Program-made: the position numbers and the translations under genes
Shown here: one piece after another, positions 17,401 through 24,689 of the stretch
How positions within the stretch are numbered: the first letter of the stretch is position 1
How the letters are laid out: every line of letters begins with the position of its first letter
The notes under the pieces: generated by a model
What the model saw: only the letters and a program-made list of their open reading frames with translations
Told to the model about the DNA's origin: nothing
Database searches by the model: none
DNA from: Gammaproteobacteria bacterium UBA7310
GTDB lineage: Bacteria > Pseudomonadota > Gammaproteobacteria > Pseudomonadales > Ketobacteraceae
Direction of reading: 5' to 3'
DNA: 64,000 nt
Assembly (NCBI GenBank): GCA_002471665.1
Contig: DKQK01000057.1
Span: 68,919-132,918, forward strand

Positions 17401-19046
17401 TTGCCGCTGGAGGTTTTTTGCAAGCTGCCCTGCTCGATCAGAATCAGGCTTTTCAGTGCCAGTTGGTGCTGGCTGTTCACCGCACGCAGGGCGGATTGCG
17501 CCAGTTCCGCCAGTTCCTGTTCTGAATACTCTGCGCGATTGGAAAGTTCCTGTACTGCGATTACTGCTTCGTCGTCCAGGCTGAACACCGCGCCACAACC
17601 GACGCGCAATGAAGAGCTGGTGCTTTGTATGGTTTCCTCGATGTCCTGGGGGTACAAATTGCGCCCATCCACGATCATCATTTCCTTCAGGCGCCCGGTC
17701 ACAAACAGGTCGCCATCGCGCAGAAAACCCAGATCCCCGGTGCGCATGAACGGACCCTCACCGGAGTCGGTCAGGTAGGCGGCAAACGTAGCCGCGGATA
17801 CCTCCGGATTTTTCCAATAGCCTTGCGCAACGCTGTCGCCCTGAACCCATATCTCTCCTACTTCGTTATCAGCACAGCGGTGGCCGGTGTGCGGGTTGAC
17901 AATGTGCAGGGTCTGGCCCAGAACCCTGCCACTGCTGACCAGTGTTTTAGCACTGCCCCGGTTATTGCCGGGTTGCGGTTGCCCCTGCTGCAGGCTGGCT
18001 GCGTCGACCCTGAACAGGTGAACCGGAGTACCAATGCTATGCTGGGTGACCAACAGTGACGACTCTGCCAGGCCGTATACCGGCAGAAAGCTGGTGTGCT
18101 GAAAGCCACAGGTGTGAAACTTATCACTGAAGCGCTGCAGCGTGGTTGCACGAATGGGTTCGGCACCGTTATACGCCAGCTGCCAACAACTCAGATCCAG
18201 CGTCGCCAGCAACGCATCGGGAATGCGCTTGACGCAGAGTTCATAGGAAAAGTTGGGGCCGCCGCTGTGGGTGGCGCGGTAATCGCTGATGGTCTTCAGC
18301 CATAGGTAGGGATTCTTGAGAAAGGTCAACGGCGACATCAGAATCGATGTCATGCCATTGAAGAGCGTGCCCAGAATGTTTCCGATTAACCCCATATCAT
18401 GGTACTGCGGCAGCCAGCATACTACTTTGGCATCAGAGGTCAGTTGAAAGGATTCCTTGATCAGGCATTCATTGTGATACAGGTTGCCGTGGGTCAGCAT
18501 CACCCCTTTGGGATTGCCGGTGGAACCGGATGTGTATTGTAAAAATGCCAATGTATTCGCGTCGGCGCTACAGGTTACCGGCGCTGTTTCCTCTGCCTGC
18601 AGGCTGTCGGTGCTGAGCAACTCGATGCCGGCCAGCTCAGGCGTCATGGCGATCGCGGCCTGTGATAGTTGGGCCAGCTGCTGGGTGGTAGCAACCAGGC
18701 GGGCTTCGCTGTTCAATACTATTTTTACGAAACGGGGCCAGTCCTTGGGTGAAGATGGGGGGTAAACCGGAACGGCAATCAACCCTGCCTGCACACAGCC
18801 GAGAAAAGCGACGATGAAGTCGAGCCCGGGTTGATAGGTGAGGACAACGCGATCGCCGGGCTTGGCCTGTTGTTGCAATTGGTGAGCTACCCGCTGCGTG
18901 TCGTTCAACAACGTCAGATAAGAAAGGGCGCCGGTTTCGTTGCCGTCGTCGCCTATAAAATGGAAGGCGACTTTGTCCGGCGACAGATTGGCCCAGTGCT
19001 GCAACCAACAGCCGATATTCCTGAATTGAGCAGGATCATTCAGCAT
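11490..19046 (-). CDS. FAAL-ACP-KS-AT-DH(inactive)-ACP-TE-AfsA polyketide synthase
   Basis: A 2518-residue type I PKS. Domains: fatty acyl-AMP ligase (1-575; TSGSTGNPKG from Thr172), which activates a free fatty acid; ACP1 (Ser626 in GLDSK); ketosynthase (690-1110; Cys855, His990, His1028); acyltransferase (1210-1520; GHSLGE Ser1308; GFHS motif suggesting malonyl-CoA); a degenerate dehydratase fold (1586-1870); ACP2 (Ser1931 in GADSI); thioesterase (2000-2230; GWSLG Ser2067, later DAP and GDH for Asp and His); and an AfsA-like double hotdog (2240-2518) with HPYFFDHELDHIPG near His2258 and EATRQ with SHEQYGVAMG in the second half. There is no KR or ER, so the single extension should leave a beta-keto chain. 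It is the first gene of the operon. The start lacks a clear Shine-Dalgarno, but a stop just upstream in frame rules out a longer reading. Confidence 0.93.
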   Translation of the reverse strand: MLNDPAQFRNIGCWLQHWANLSPDKVAFHFIGDDGNETGALSYLTLLNDTQRVAHQLQQQAKPGDRVVLTYQPGLDFIVAFLGCVQAGLIAVPVYPPSSPKDWPRFVKIVLNSEARLVATTQQLAQLSQAAIAMTPELAGIELLSTDSLQAEETAPVTCSADANTLAFLQYTSGSTGNPKGVMLTHGNLYHNECLIKESFQLTSDAKVVCWLPQYHDMGLIGNILGTLFNGMTSILMSPLTFLKNPYLWLKTISDYRATHSGGPNFSYELCVKRIPDALLATLDLSCWQLAYNGAEPIRATTLQRFSDKFHTCGFQHTSFLPVYGLAESSLLVTQHSIGTPVHLFRVDAASLQQGQPQPGNNRGSAKTLVSSGRVLGQTLHIVNPHTGHRCADNEVGEIWVQGDSVAQGYWKNPEVSAATFAAYLTDSGEGPFMRTGDLGFLRDGDLFVTGRLKEMMIVDGRNLYPQDIEETIQSTSSSLRVGCGAVFSLDDEAVIAVQELSNRAEYSEQELAELAQSALRAVNSQHQLALKSLILIEQGSLQKTSSGKIRRTAMAQQYQNHKLKVVKAFTANDFFSRPEHDNRNVTSLSQAHYEAAILNVIATELGINAEQISPRMTFADFGLDSKTLVGLAGILEQKLKQPLPPQLFFDYPSISKLAEYLGGQGGCEHGPLATNPDPTKAQGDIAIIGIGCRFPGQADSAEAFWQILEQGIDTIAETPASRWSTQQYYDADILAPGKMATKWGGYLQRVKDFDAAFFGIKDKEATLLDPQQRILLETSWHALEHAGLTPESTAGKEVGVFVGVSNVDYDRHCSRIGACSEPYAGTGIATSIAANRLSYFYDWRGPSVALDTACSSSLVAIHQACNSLRQQECRLALAAGVNLILTPDLSITFSKSGMMAADGRCKTFDDSADGYVRSEGCGVVILKPLADAMVDGDQVIAVIKGSAVTQDGRSNGITAPNGPAQVKTIRRALHNAGLQPRDIQFVESHGTGTELGDPIELQALANAYSEQREHPLMVGAVKTNIGHLESAAGIAGVIKTALCLHKQLLPRNLHFNTPNQRFDWARHPIRVNDQIQPWLTEAGVPRRAGVSSFGFGGTNAHLILEEPPTSNIEPNPNPTTGSARLFCLSAKDRSGLQAQVRQYVNFLQQTDCDLQTLCISQNCNRTHFDERLALVADNVAELQQSLRQLNWANLGKNIFSSKRRPTRKRPHITWMFTGQGSQQAGMGSALYQHNQAFRQAVDHCHDLLRQYSSIDLKRFLLQQDDPQAQVLIHRTDHTQPVLFCYEYALAQLALDSGMYPDTVIGHSLGEIVAATIAGVFSLEDGLRIAVERGRLMQQLAEPGGMMAVFAHQEDVDPLLSDYPLVSIGALNGPGQVVLSGCEQSLRDLQQQFEERDIDTRLLKVSHGFHSPLMEPMLADFRKVLGTVTFRPPSIPLVSNVSAQYADAELASVEYWCRHVVATVNFLGGLQQIAKHQHGILVELGPKATLSAIAQRSLDRDSVRIIPLMREGQAEMQCLLEAIAQCYTSGMNIEWQRFLQVQNRPRLPLPLYPFQRKYYWLEGSWLEGTVSTSAQNQVSKAQNTFHPLLGQRQHSPYLKNGEMHFVAHPGLDAGNWASTFKQTDVIHFHLSHFLEMAMEVGHEAFRSNRLTLQDLELHRRMRTHRGDTQSIHTIVEQRANNELRVHFYTQENDHRDEEQWALLSSVSIAPSFGGRQPRIKPLEIDTSAAPDVDMSQFFQAGKAAHTVYCTNDKNVVSATQLQGNSMICEMDFSELIAGSTSPLWIKPEAMQALYQVVGFFCESLRQNDALHPGVEFTPYSVRSLAWCDELPAQGFIQLTHVGSWNEEAEHTELDVLILDTGGHCRMKIEGMLLRSRVQKAKTVAEKVREVGMEERIDIIRNLIAHSLASNLGGQAMDIDLNHSLGELGADSITVISTLSRLKSELKLEIRPGDLNKARSIEDFVILLAARLGNHDQNPSTQVRGNCAVMREGHAGVLPLFFVHPGNDGALNYLDMANAFGDDIPLYVMLPDLNEDHHPRTLNSVVDLLVNDIRAEQPHGPYMLAGWSLGATLAVLVANQLVHQGEEIKFVSVVDAPCLLGSSVSAQTLQYSIEQITAHQAMMSKQRAVRYKAELFELYSQALQSKPMSLTYELRHFQTGPTHENLIANAAAGEWNKLTSRKIHSQTIPGDHLSLFKSGNVETLASFLRKLVRSNATTSNRFLQTTLERSNLSQSVLTGTPERNEQDRPCATLRVDEDHPYFFDHELDHIPGILILAGAWELVCRSTQEYDPLNPLLTRSVGQCSLLFDRFAEKDRSLHYELQCSGGGAHSIQLECYINQGGQRIGTFFLRLDYHHRKPAMVLPATRQIMTSGMALLHKQIESNVLINQPEQSETRWECRPQLPEAGHYLGHTSLAYSCLNPIYVLEATRQFLTYLSHEQYGVAMGTHVNLIDIKLEFRNVIDFNADVRLVLAPNSGIMEQDSFQTITVLWQQNGSTVVSSQITAQVTRLETYTQQRAR

Positions 19047-19712
19047 GGCGCGAGCGTCATATCAGGTAATGTGGAGATAAAGCCATTGAGGGGCCGGCCG
19101 TAGCGGCCATCAATGCTGAGGTTTTTGCTGCGTCGTCCCTGAGTCTGGACCATCTGCGCTGGGCTCCCGTTCGCTGAGTACATTCAGTTCACGATCAGGT
19201 GCAACTGACCCGCTCATGTTGATTTTTGCAACAGGGCGGTCGGCGCATGTGGTTATTGTTATGGTGTTGTTGTGTTTGTAGACAAAATTCGTCCACCGGA
19301 TCGATGTTGGAAATTATATTCGATAGGCGCACTAATGAAAGTAAAGAAATGTATATTTAGGCCAAACGAAAATTAACGAAAATAATGAGCAATAAAAACC
19401 TTTTTAGAATAATAAAATTAGGGCGGTCTGGGTCGGCCAGTCAACCTACTAAAGTAGGATTGTGTGCAAGGTTTGAAATTTCTCACAGAATTTCTCTACA
19501 TTTTCTGGCTTGGTGTAGCCTGGGGGTGCAGTCAGGAGCCTGGTTGCAACCGTATTGGTTAAGGTACAGGACAACAAAAAACGGATGCTCCTACTACGTA
19601 CCGTTACAGACCAGCCGTGCATAGAATAATAGAATGATGCGCGGGGCAGGTGGCATTGACCTGAATGCAGGCGACGCCAGTCTGAAAATGAGCAGTAAGG
19701 CAGGATTGCAAC
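19047..19712. other. 666-base intergenic region between the PKS operon and the retropepsin gene
   Basis: No convincing gene. The left third (19047-19240) is GC-rich and would be leader of the PKS transcript. The AT-rich centre (about 19240-19420) holds the candidate PKS promoter. A short palindrome, CCTAC-TAAA-GTAGG at 19445-19458, could be an operator. The right third would serve as upstream region of the retropepsin gene, with weak -10-like TAGAAT elements around 19622-19635. A 79-codon open frame at 19385-19624 looks non-coding. Confidence 0.6.
19313..19341 (-). promoter_or_regulatory. Candidate sigma70 promoter of the PKS operon
   Basis: On the minus strand a perfect TATAAT (19313-19318) is preceded by CTTTCA (19336-19341, three of six matches to TTGACA) with a 17-base spacer. 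It lies in the most AT-rich part of the gap upstream of the PKS gene and would give a leader of about 260 bases. The -10 is strong, the -35 weak, so an activator may be needed. Confidence 0.4.
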
Positions 19713-20360
19713 ATGGCGATTGGAAAATGGTTACTGGCAGGATTGATGTGGGGGGCAGCGGCGCACTTGACCGCCGCCCCTGAGGTGCGCGTTGAAGGGC
19801 TGTTCAAGGGCGCTGCGGTACTCAAGATTGATGGCCAGCAGGTGATGCTGAAGAAAGGGCGCTCCCACAGTAGCGGGGTGACGCTGGTGGATGCCAACGC
19901 ACACCGCGCCATCGTCGAGATCGATGGCCAGCGGCATGAGCTGGCACTGCACATGGCTATGGGGGGCACCTACCAGCAAGCAGACGTCACGCAAGTGGTC
20001 ATTCGCAAGAACGATAACAATCAATATAAGGTCAATGGCAGCATCAACGGTCAACCGGTCCATTTTCTGGTGGATACCGGCGCCAACACCGTCGCCATGA
20101 ATGAAATACAGGCCCGTAATCTGGGGTTACTCTATAAAATGGACGGGCAGGAATCCCGGGCGGTTACCGCCAGCGGTGTGGTTTCCACTTGGGTGGTGAC
20201 GCTGAACGCGGTGAAGGTGGGTGAAATCAATGTGCCAAACGTCAGGGCCGTTGTCATTGAAGGCGCCTATCCACAGGAAGTGCTACTTGGAATGTCCTAT
20301 TTGGAGTATGTAAAGATCCAGGAACACAACAGCGTTTTGATGTTGGAGAAGAATTTCTGA
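19713..20360 (+). CDS. Retropepsin-like clan AA aspartic protease, exported
   Basis: A 215-residue protein with a cleavable-looking signal (MAIGKWLLAGLMWGAAAHLTA) and a single retropepsin-like domain at about 100-215. The active-site motif FLVDTGANTV is intact, with the later ANVRAVV/VLLGMSYL-type flap and hydrophobic-glycine region that pairs in the dimer (GMSYLEY). Bacterial members are single-lobe and presumably dimeric. ATG 19713 is preceded by AGGA seven to eight bases upstream. It lies 38 bases before the acyl-CoA carboxylase gene on the same strand. The substrate is unknown and no functional link with its neighbours is evident. Confidence 0.82.
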   Translation: MAIGKWLLAGLMWGAAAHLTAAPEVRVEGLFKGAAVLKIDGQQVMLKKGRSHSSGVTLVDANAHRAIVEIDGQRHELALHMAMGGTYQQADVTQVVIRKNDNNQYKVNGSINGQPVHFLVDTGANTVAMNEIQARNLGLLYKMDGQESRAVTASGVVSTWVVTLNAVKVGEINVPNVRAVVIEGAYPQEVLLGMSYLEYVKIQEHNSVLMLEKNF

Positions 20361-20398
20361 TTTAATAGCGGCTTCCAGTTTTGACTTGGGAGTCGCTG

Positions 20399-23300
20399 AT
20401 GAGTCACACCGCAAAAACCATTCTGGTTGCCAATCGGGGCGAAATCGCCGTCCGTATAATTCGTACCTTGTCTGAACTGGGGTGGCGCTCCGTGGCGGTG
20501 TACGCTGAAGACGATGCCCTGTCCCTGCATGCATTGAAAGCCGATATTGCCGTACCCTTGAGTGGGTCCGGTGCCTCCGCTTATCTGGATCAGGCGCAGA
20601 TGATCGCCATCGCCCGGCAGCATCAGTGCGATGGTGTGCATCCGGGTTACGGCTTTCTGAGTGAAAACAGCGATTTTGCCCGTGCCTGCGAACAGGCTGG
20701 TCTGGTGTTTGTGGGGCCGGACGCAGACACGCTGGCGCTGTTTGGCGATAAGGCCCGAGCGCGGGCGCTGGCGGCAGAGTGTGGGGTGCCGGTGCTGCAG
20801 GGAATGGATCACTCGGTTTCGCTGCAGCAGGCAGAGGCGTTTTTCGCTCAGTTGCCGGCCGGCAGCGCGATGGCCATCAAAGCCATTGCTGGTGGTGGTG
20901 GCCGTGGGTTGCGGGTGGTCAGAGACAGTGCGCAACTGGCTGCAGCCTACGCCCGCTGTCAGTCGGAAGCTGAAAGCGCGTTCGGCGATGGTTCGGTATA
21001 TGTTGAGCAGTGGGCCGCGGCGGCGCGCCACATCGAGGTTCAGGTGCTGGGTGACGGTAGTGACTGTGTGCATCTGTATGAACGTGAATGCTCATTGCAG
21101 CGACGCCACCAGAAAGTCATCGAGATGGCACCCAGTTGTCATCTTTCCCCTACGCTTAAGCACGGGTTATTTGAGGCCGCATTGGCCATGGCGCAGCGTG
21201 TTGGCTACCGCGGTTTGGGTACCTTTGAGTTTCTGGTATTTGAACAAGCCGGTGATAGCCGGTTTGTTTTTATCGAGGCCAATCCCCGTATTCAGGTGGA
21301 GCATACTGTTACTGAAACCATTCTGGGTCTGGATCTGGTGGCGTTGCAGCTGGCGGTGGCCTTTGCTGCTCCGCTGGCTGAGTTGCACGTGGATGGCCTG
21401 TCACCCTCCGGTTTTGCGGTGCAGGCGCGCATCAATCTGGAGGCTTTGCAGGCCGATGGTGAGGTAAAACCCGCCGCCGGCAGGATTACGTCGTGGGATG
21501 TACCGGGTGGACACGGTGTGCGCGTGGACAGTTATGTGTACAGTGGTTACCAGACCAGCCCCCGCTACGATTCCATGGTGGCCAAACTCATTGTGCACAG
21601 TGCGCGGCCGGATCACTCCGCCGCCCTGCGTAAGCTGTCCCAGGCGCTGCAGGAATTCAGGATCGGCGGATTGGCATCCAATCTGTCGGTATTGCGCAAT
21701 CTGGCCTGCCACCCGGATGTATTGAATGGCGCGGTGGATACGGGCTTTATCGATGCTCACATGGCGGAATTAACCCAACCCGAAGAAAGTCTGCTGCCGG
21801 CGCGCGACGCCGGAGCGGATGAGTCAGGCCCGCAGTGGGTGTTGACCGACAACAGCATCGCGGCCCCCATGCAGGGCTCCGTTGTTGCTATCAGTGTTGA
21901 ATGTGGCCGGCAGGTGAATAAGGGTGAAGCCCTGTTGATCATGGATGCCATGAAGATGGAGCATGTCATTGAAGCACCCGGTACCGGTTATGTGGAATCC
22001 TTTCTGGTGGCGGACGGTGATGGGGTAATGGAAGGGCAACCCTTGCTGGTGTTCCAGTTGAGCGATCAGCAGGGGCAATCAGCGCAGCAGGATGAGGTAC
22101 TGGATCCGGATGCCATTCGCCCCGACTTGCAGGAATGCATTGACCGTCACGCATACGGGCTGGATGAGAACAGGCCGGACGCTGTTGCCCGGCGTCATGG
22201 CAAGAGGCAACGTACAGCCCGCGAAAACATTGCCGATTTATGCGATGACGGCTCATTCGTTGAATACGGCCCACTGGTGATTGCCGCTCAGCGGCGACGT
22301 CGTACGCTGCAGGATTTGATGGAGAACACACCCGGTGATGGCATGGTCACGGGGTTGGGATGCATCAACAGTGAGCTGTTCGGTGATGATGCCGCCCGTT
22401 GTGTGGTAATGACTTACGATTACACCGTGCTGGCGGGCACCCAGGGCATTCAAAACCATCACAAGAAAGACCGCATGTTCGAACTGGCGGAACGCATGCA
22501 GGTGCCGGTGGTGTTGTTCAGTGAGGGGGGCGGTGGCCGTCCGGGTGATACCGATGGTTTGGGGTCTTCTGCCGGACTGGACTGCCTTGCCTTTCTGTAT
22601 TTTGCTCGACTGTCGGCGTTGGTGCCCCTGGTGGGCATAGCCAGTGGCCGTAACTTTGCCGGTAATGCCGCGTTGCTGGGCTGCTGCGATGTGGTCATCG
22701 CAACCCGCAACGCCAATATCGGTATGGGGGGCCCTGCCATGATCGAAGGCGGCGGCCTGGGTGTGTATCGGCCGGAAGAGGTGGGCCCGGTTTCGGTTCA
22801 GGCCGGCAATGGTGTGGTGGATATTGTGGTGGAGGATGAGCAGGCCGCCACCGCCACGGCGAAACGCTACCTTTCCTACTTTCAGGGTGACCTGTCGCAA
22901 TGGCAGGCTCCGGACCAGCGCCTGCTGAGGACACTTATTCCTGAAAACCGCCTGCGGGTTTACAGTGTGCGGGCGGTTATGGACGGGTTATGTGATATTG
23001 ATTCGGTGTTGGAACTGAGATCCGGGTTCGGAAAGGGAATGGTCACCGCATTGGCCCGGATTGAAGGGCGTGCGGTGGGTGTCATTGCCAATAATCCGGA
23101 GTATCTGGCGGGTGCTGTGGACGCCGACGGCGCCGACAAAGCGTCCCGCTTTATGCAGATGTGCGATGCATTTGATATTCCTTTATTGTTCCTGTGTGAC
23201 ACACCGGGAATCATGGTGGGGCCGGAAGTGGAAAAAACGGCGCTGGTGCGTCACGCGGCCCGAATGTTTGTAACCGCAGCCAGTCTGACCGTGCCCTTCT

Positions 23301-23674
23301 TTACGGTGGTGTTGCGTAAGGCCTATGGCCTGGGCGCCATGACCATGGCAGGCGGCTCCATGAAGGCACCGTTGTTCACCCTGTCCTGGCCCACCGGGGA
23401 ATTCGGTGCCATGGGATTGGAAGGGGCCGTGAAACTGGGGTTTCGCAAGGAACTGAACGCCATAGCAGACCCGCTACAACGGCAGGCCCGTTTTGAGGAA
23501 ATGGTGGCGGAAATGGTTGAGCGGGGAAAAGCCGTCAACAACGCCACCTTTTTTGAGTTTGACGACGTTATTGATCCGGCGCAGACACGGCACTGGATTG
23601 TGGCAGGCTTACAGTCAGCACCGCGGCCACGGGCGCGGCATGGCAAAAAACGCCCGTGCGTGGATACCTGGTAA
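20399..23674 (+). CDS. Single-chain biotin-dependent acyl-CoA carboxylase (BC-BCCP-CT)
   Basis: A 1091-residue multidomain carboxylase. It has an N-terminal biotin carboxylase (about 1-440; ILVANRGEIAVR, ATP-grasp and the FIEANPRIQVEHT motif), a biotinyl domain with AMKM at Lys519, and a complete two-lobe carboxyltransferase (about 570-1080). Size and order fit the single-chain long-chain acyl-CoA carboxylases (about 120 kDa) known from mycobacteria and Pseudomonas. The product would be a malonyl-CoA derivative of a short- or long-chain acyl-CoA. ATG 20399 was chosen because GGGAG lies six bases upstream; an in-frame TTG at 20381 would add six residues. It is divergent from the PKS operon across the 666-base gap and the protease gene, so supply of an extender unit is possible but unproven. 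Confidence 0.9.
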   Translation: MSHTAKTILVANRGEIAVRIIRTLSELGWRSVAVYAEDDALSLHALKADIAVPLSGSGASAYLDQAQMIAIARQHQCDGVHPGYGFLSENSDFARACEQAGLVFVGPDADTLALFGDKARARALAAECGVPVLQGMDHSVSLQQAEAFFAQLPAGSAMAIKAIAGGGGRGLRVVRDSAQLAAAYARCQSEAESAFGDGSVYVEQWAAAARHIEVQVLGDGSDCVHLYERECSLQRRHQKVIEMAPSCHLSPTLKHGLFEAALAMAQRVGYRGLGTFEFLVFEQAGDSRFVFIEANPRIQVEHTVTETILGLDLVALQLAVAFAAPLAELHVDGLSPSGFAVQARINLEALQADGEVKPAAGRITSWDVPGGHGVRVDSYVYSGYQTSPRYDSMVAKLIVHSARPDHSAALRKLSQALQEFRIGGLASNLSVLRNLACHPDVLNGAVDTGFIDAHMAELTQPEESLLPARDAGADESGPQWVLTDNSIAAPMQGSVVAISVECGRQVNKGEALLIMDAMKMEHVIEAPGTGYVESFLVADGDGVMEGQPLLVFQLSDQQGQSAQQDEVLDPDAIRPDLQECIDRHAYGLDENRPDAVARRHGKRQRTARENIADLCDDGSFVEYGPLVIAAQRRRRTLQDLMENTPGDGMVTGLGCINSELFGDDAARCVVMTYDYTVLAGTQGIQNHHKKDRMFELAERMQVPVVLFSEGGGGRPGDTDGLGSSAGLDCLAFLYFARLSALVPLVGIASGRNFAGNAALLGCCDVVIATRNANIGMGGPAMIEGGGLGVYRPEEVGPVSVQAGNGVVDIVVEDEQAATATAKRYLSYFQGDLSQWQAPDQRLLRTLIPENRLRVYSVRAVMDGLCDIDSVLELRSGFGKGMVTALARIEGRAVGVIANNPEYLAGAVDADGADKASRFMQMCDAFDIPLLFLCDTPGIMVGPEVEKTALVRHAARMFVTAASLTVPFFTVVLRKAYGLGAMTMAGGSMKAPLFTLSWPTGEFGAMGLEGAVKLGFRKELNAIADPLQRQARFEEMVAEMVERGKAVNNATFFEFDDVIDPAQTRHWIVAGLQSAPRPRARHGKKRPCVDTW

Positions 23675-23679
23675 GGTAT

Positions 23680-24504
23680 TTATGGCGTGGTCAGAGCCGG
23701 CTTGATTTCCCTGAGCTGGCTTTGAATGCGGACGGTGTTACGGGGGCCCATGCGCCACAACAGTTTTTCCACGTCAGTGGCAGCCTCTTTTTCTGGATCG
23801 GCATAGCGATAGTACACCGCGGGTTGCTTCAGCTTTATGGTTTCTGTCGCCAAAGGCCGGACCGATAAAACCCGGTCGATGGCAGCCAGCATCCGGTCGT
23901 GGAACGCGCCGGGTTGGCCCAACTCTTTGTACGCCTCCTCCAGCAAAGGGCTCCAGGCCCGGTAGTAATGGGCTACCAACTCCGGGTCCAGGGCCACGAA
24001 CGCGTCCACCAGTGGTTCCGTTCTTGCGTAATTGCTTTGTGCCAGTACGGGTTCAGCTTCGCTGCCGGTGACGGCAAATGGCGCGATGGCAACGCTCAAG
24101 GGCCGGTTTTTCACCGGCACCTTGCCCATGGCCATGTTGTCCACCAGCAGTACCCACTTGCGCAGCTGCTCTTTAGGGGTAAGCCACTGCACCGCTAAAG
24201 TGGAAAGATCCTTTACTGCCGCCAGCACCTGTTGGTCGCTTTGATCCAGTTCAGCGGGTGCCTCCACCAGAGTTGGTATGTTGCCTGCAGGTTGGGCAGC
24301 GGCGGATTCAGCGTCGGGCAGGGCAGAAGTGGACGGTAAATCCCGTATCACGGGGTGTACTTCCTTTGCTGCCGGGGGCTGCGATGTTTCTTGGTCGGCA
24401 ACCGGAGCAGGCGGCGGTGGTGGTGTTTGTTCGGAATGCCACAACCAAGCCAGCCCGGCGCCTACCAGTAATGTCATAAAGATGCCAAAAACGACGGGTT
24501 TCAT
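23680..24504 (-). CDS. DUF3014 family membrane-anchored protein
   Basis: A 274-residue protein with one N-terminal membrane segment (MKPVVFGIFMTLLVGAGLAW), a Pro-rich linker (about 25-70), and a DUF3014 domain (about 90-270). The family pattern is visible: a WVLLVDN segment, the PLLEEAYKELG helix and the C-terminal ADPEKE to LLWRMGPRN region. ATG 24504 is preceded by GGGGGAG. It converges on the carboxylase gene with only five bases between stops. No biochemical function is known for this family; topology suggests a periplasmic domain. Confidence 0.85.
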   Translation of the reverse strand: MKPVVFGIFMTLLVGAGLAWLWHSEQTPPPPPAPVADQETSQPPAAKEVHPVIRDLPSTSALPDAESAAAQPAGNIPTLVEAPAELDQSDQQVLAAVKDLSTLAVQWLTPKEQLRKWVLLVDNMAMGKVPVKNRPLSVAIAPFAVTGSEAEPVLAQSNYARTEPLVDAFVALDPELVAHYYRAWSPLLEEAYKELGQPGAFHDRMLAAIDRVLSVRPLATETIKLKQPAVYYRYADPEKEAATDVEKLLWRMGPRNTVRIQSQLREIKPALTTP

Positions 24505-24583
24505 ATGAAAACTCCCCCAGATTGTTATACTTGGCCCACCACTTTACCTGATTTGAGTACGTATTGGTCAGGCATAAATGGTG

Positions 24584-24620
24584 ATATGGAAATTTTATCA
24601 ATCATATAGTAACAATCAAT
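24584..24620 (+). promoter_or_regulatory. OxyR-like operator upstream of ahpC
   Basis: Four spaced tetramers, ATAT-N7-TTAT-N7-ATAG-N7-CAAT, match the OxyR layout ATAG-N7-CTAT-N7-ATAG-N7-CTAT at 13 of 16 positions with exact 7-base spacing. The element ends one base before the candidate -35 of ahpC, where OxyR activates transcription. Confidence 0.5.
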
Positions 24621-24621
24621 T

Positions 24622-24649
24622 TTGTATATGATCGGTAAATCCCTATTAT
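24622..24649 (+). promoter_or_regulatory. Candidate ahpC promoter
   Basis: TTGTAT (24622-24627) and TATTAT (24644-24649) are separated by 16 bases, about 40 bases upstream of the ahpC start. The -35 is weak and the -10 good, as expected for a promoter that depends on an activator bound just upstream. Confidence 0.45.
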
Positions 24650-24689
24650 ACCTTCATCAGCTTAACAACACCTTAGACCAGGAGGAAAC

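Noticed and set aside
19445..19458. Palindrome considered as a lux box
   Set aside because: The half-site spacing is shorter than the CT-N12-AG layout of lux-type boxes and no luxR or luxI gene is in the window.
19385..19624. Open frame of 79 codons in the gap upstream of the retropepsin gene
   Set aside because: No ribosome site, no recognisable motif and AT-rich codon use unlike neighbouring genes; the region fits control DNA better.
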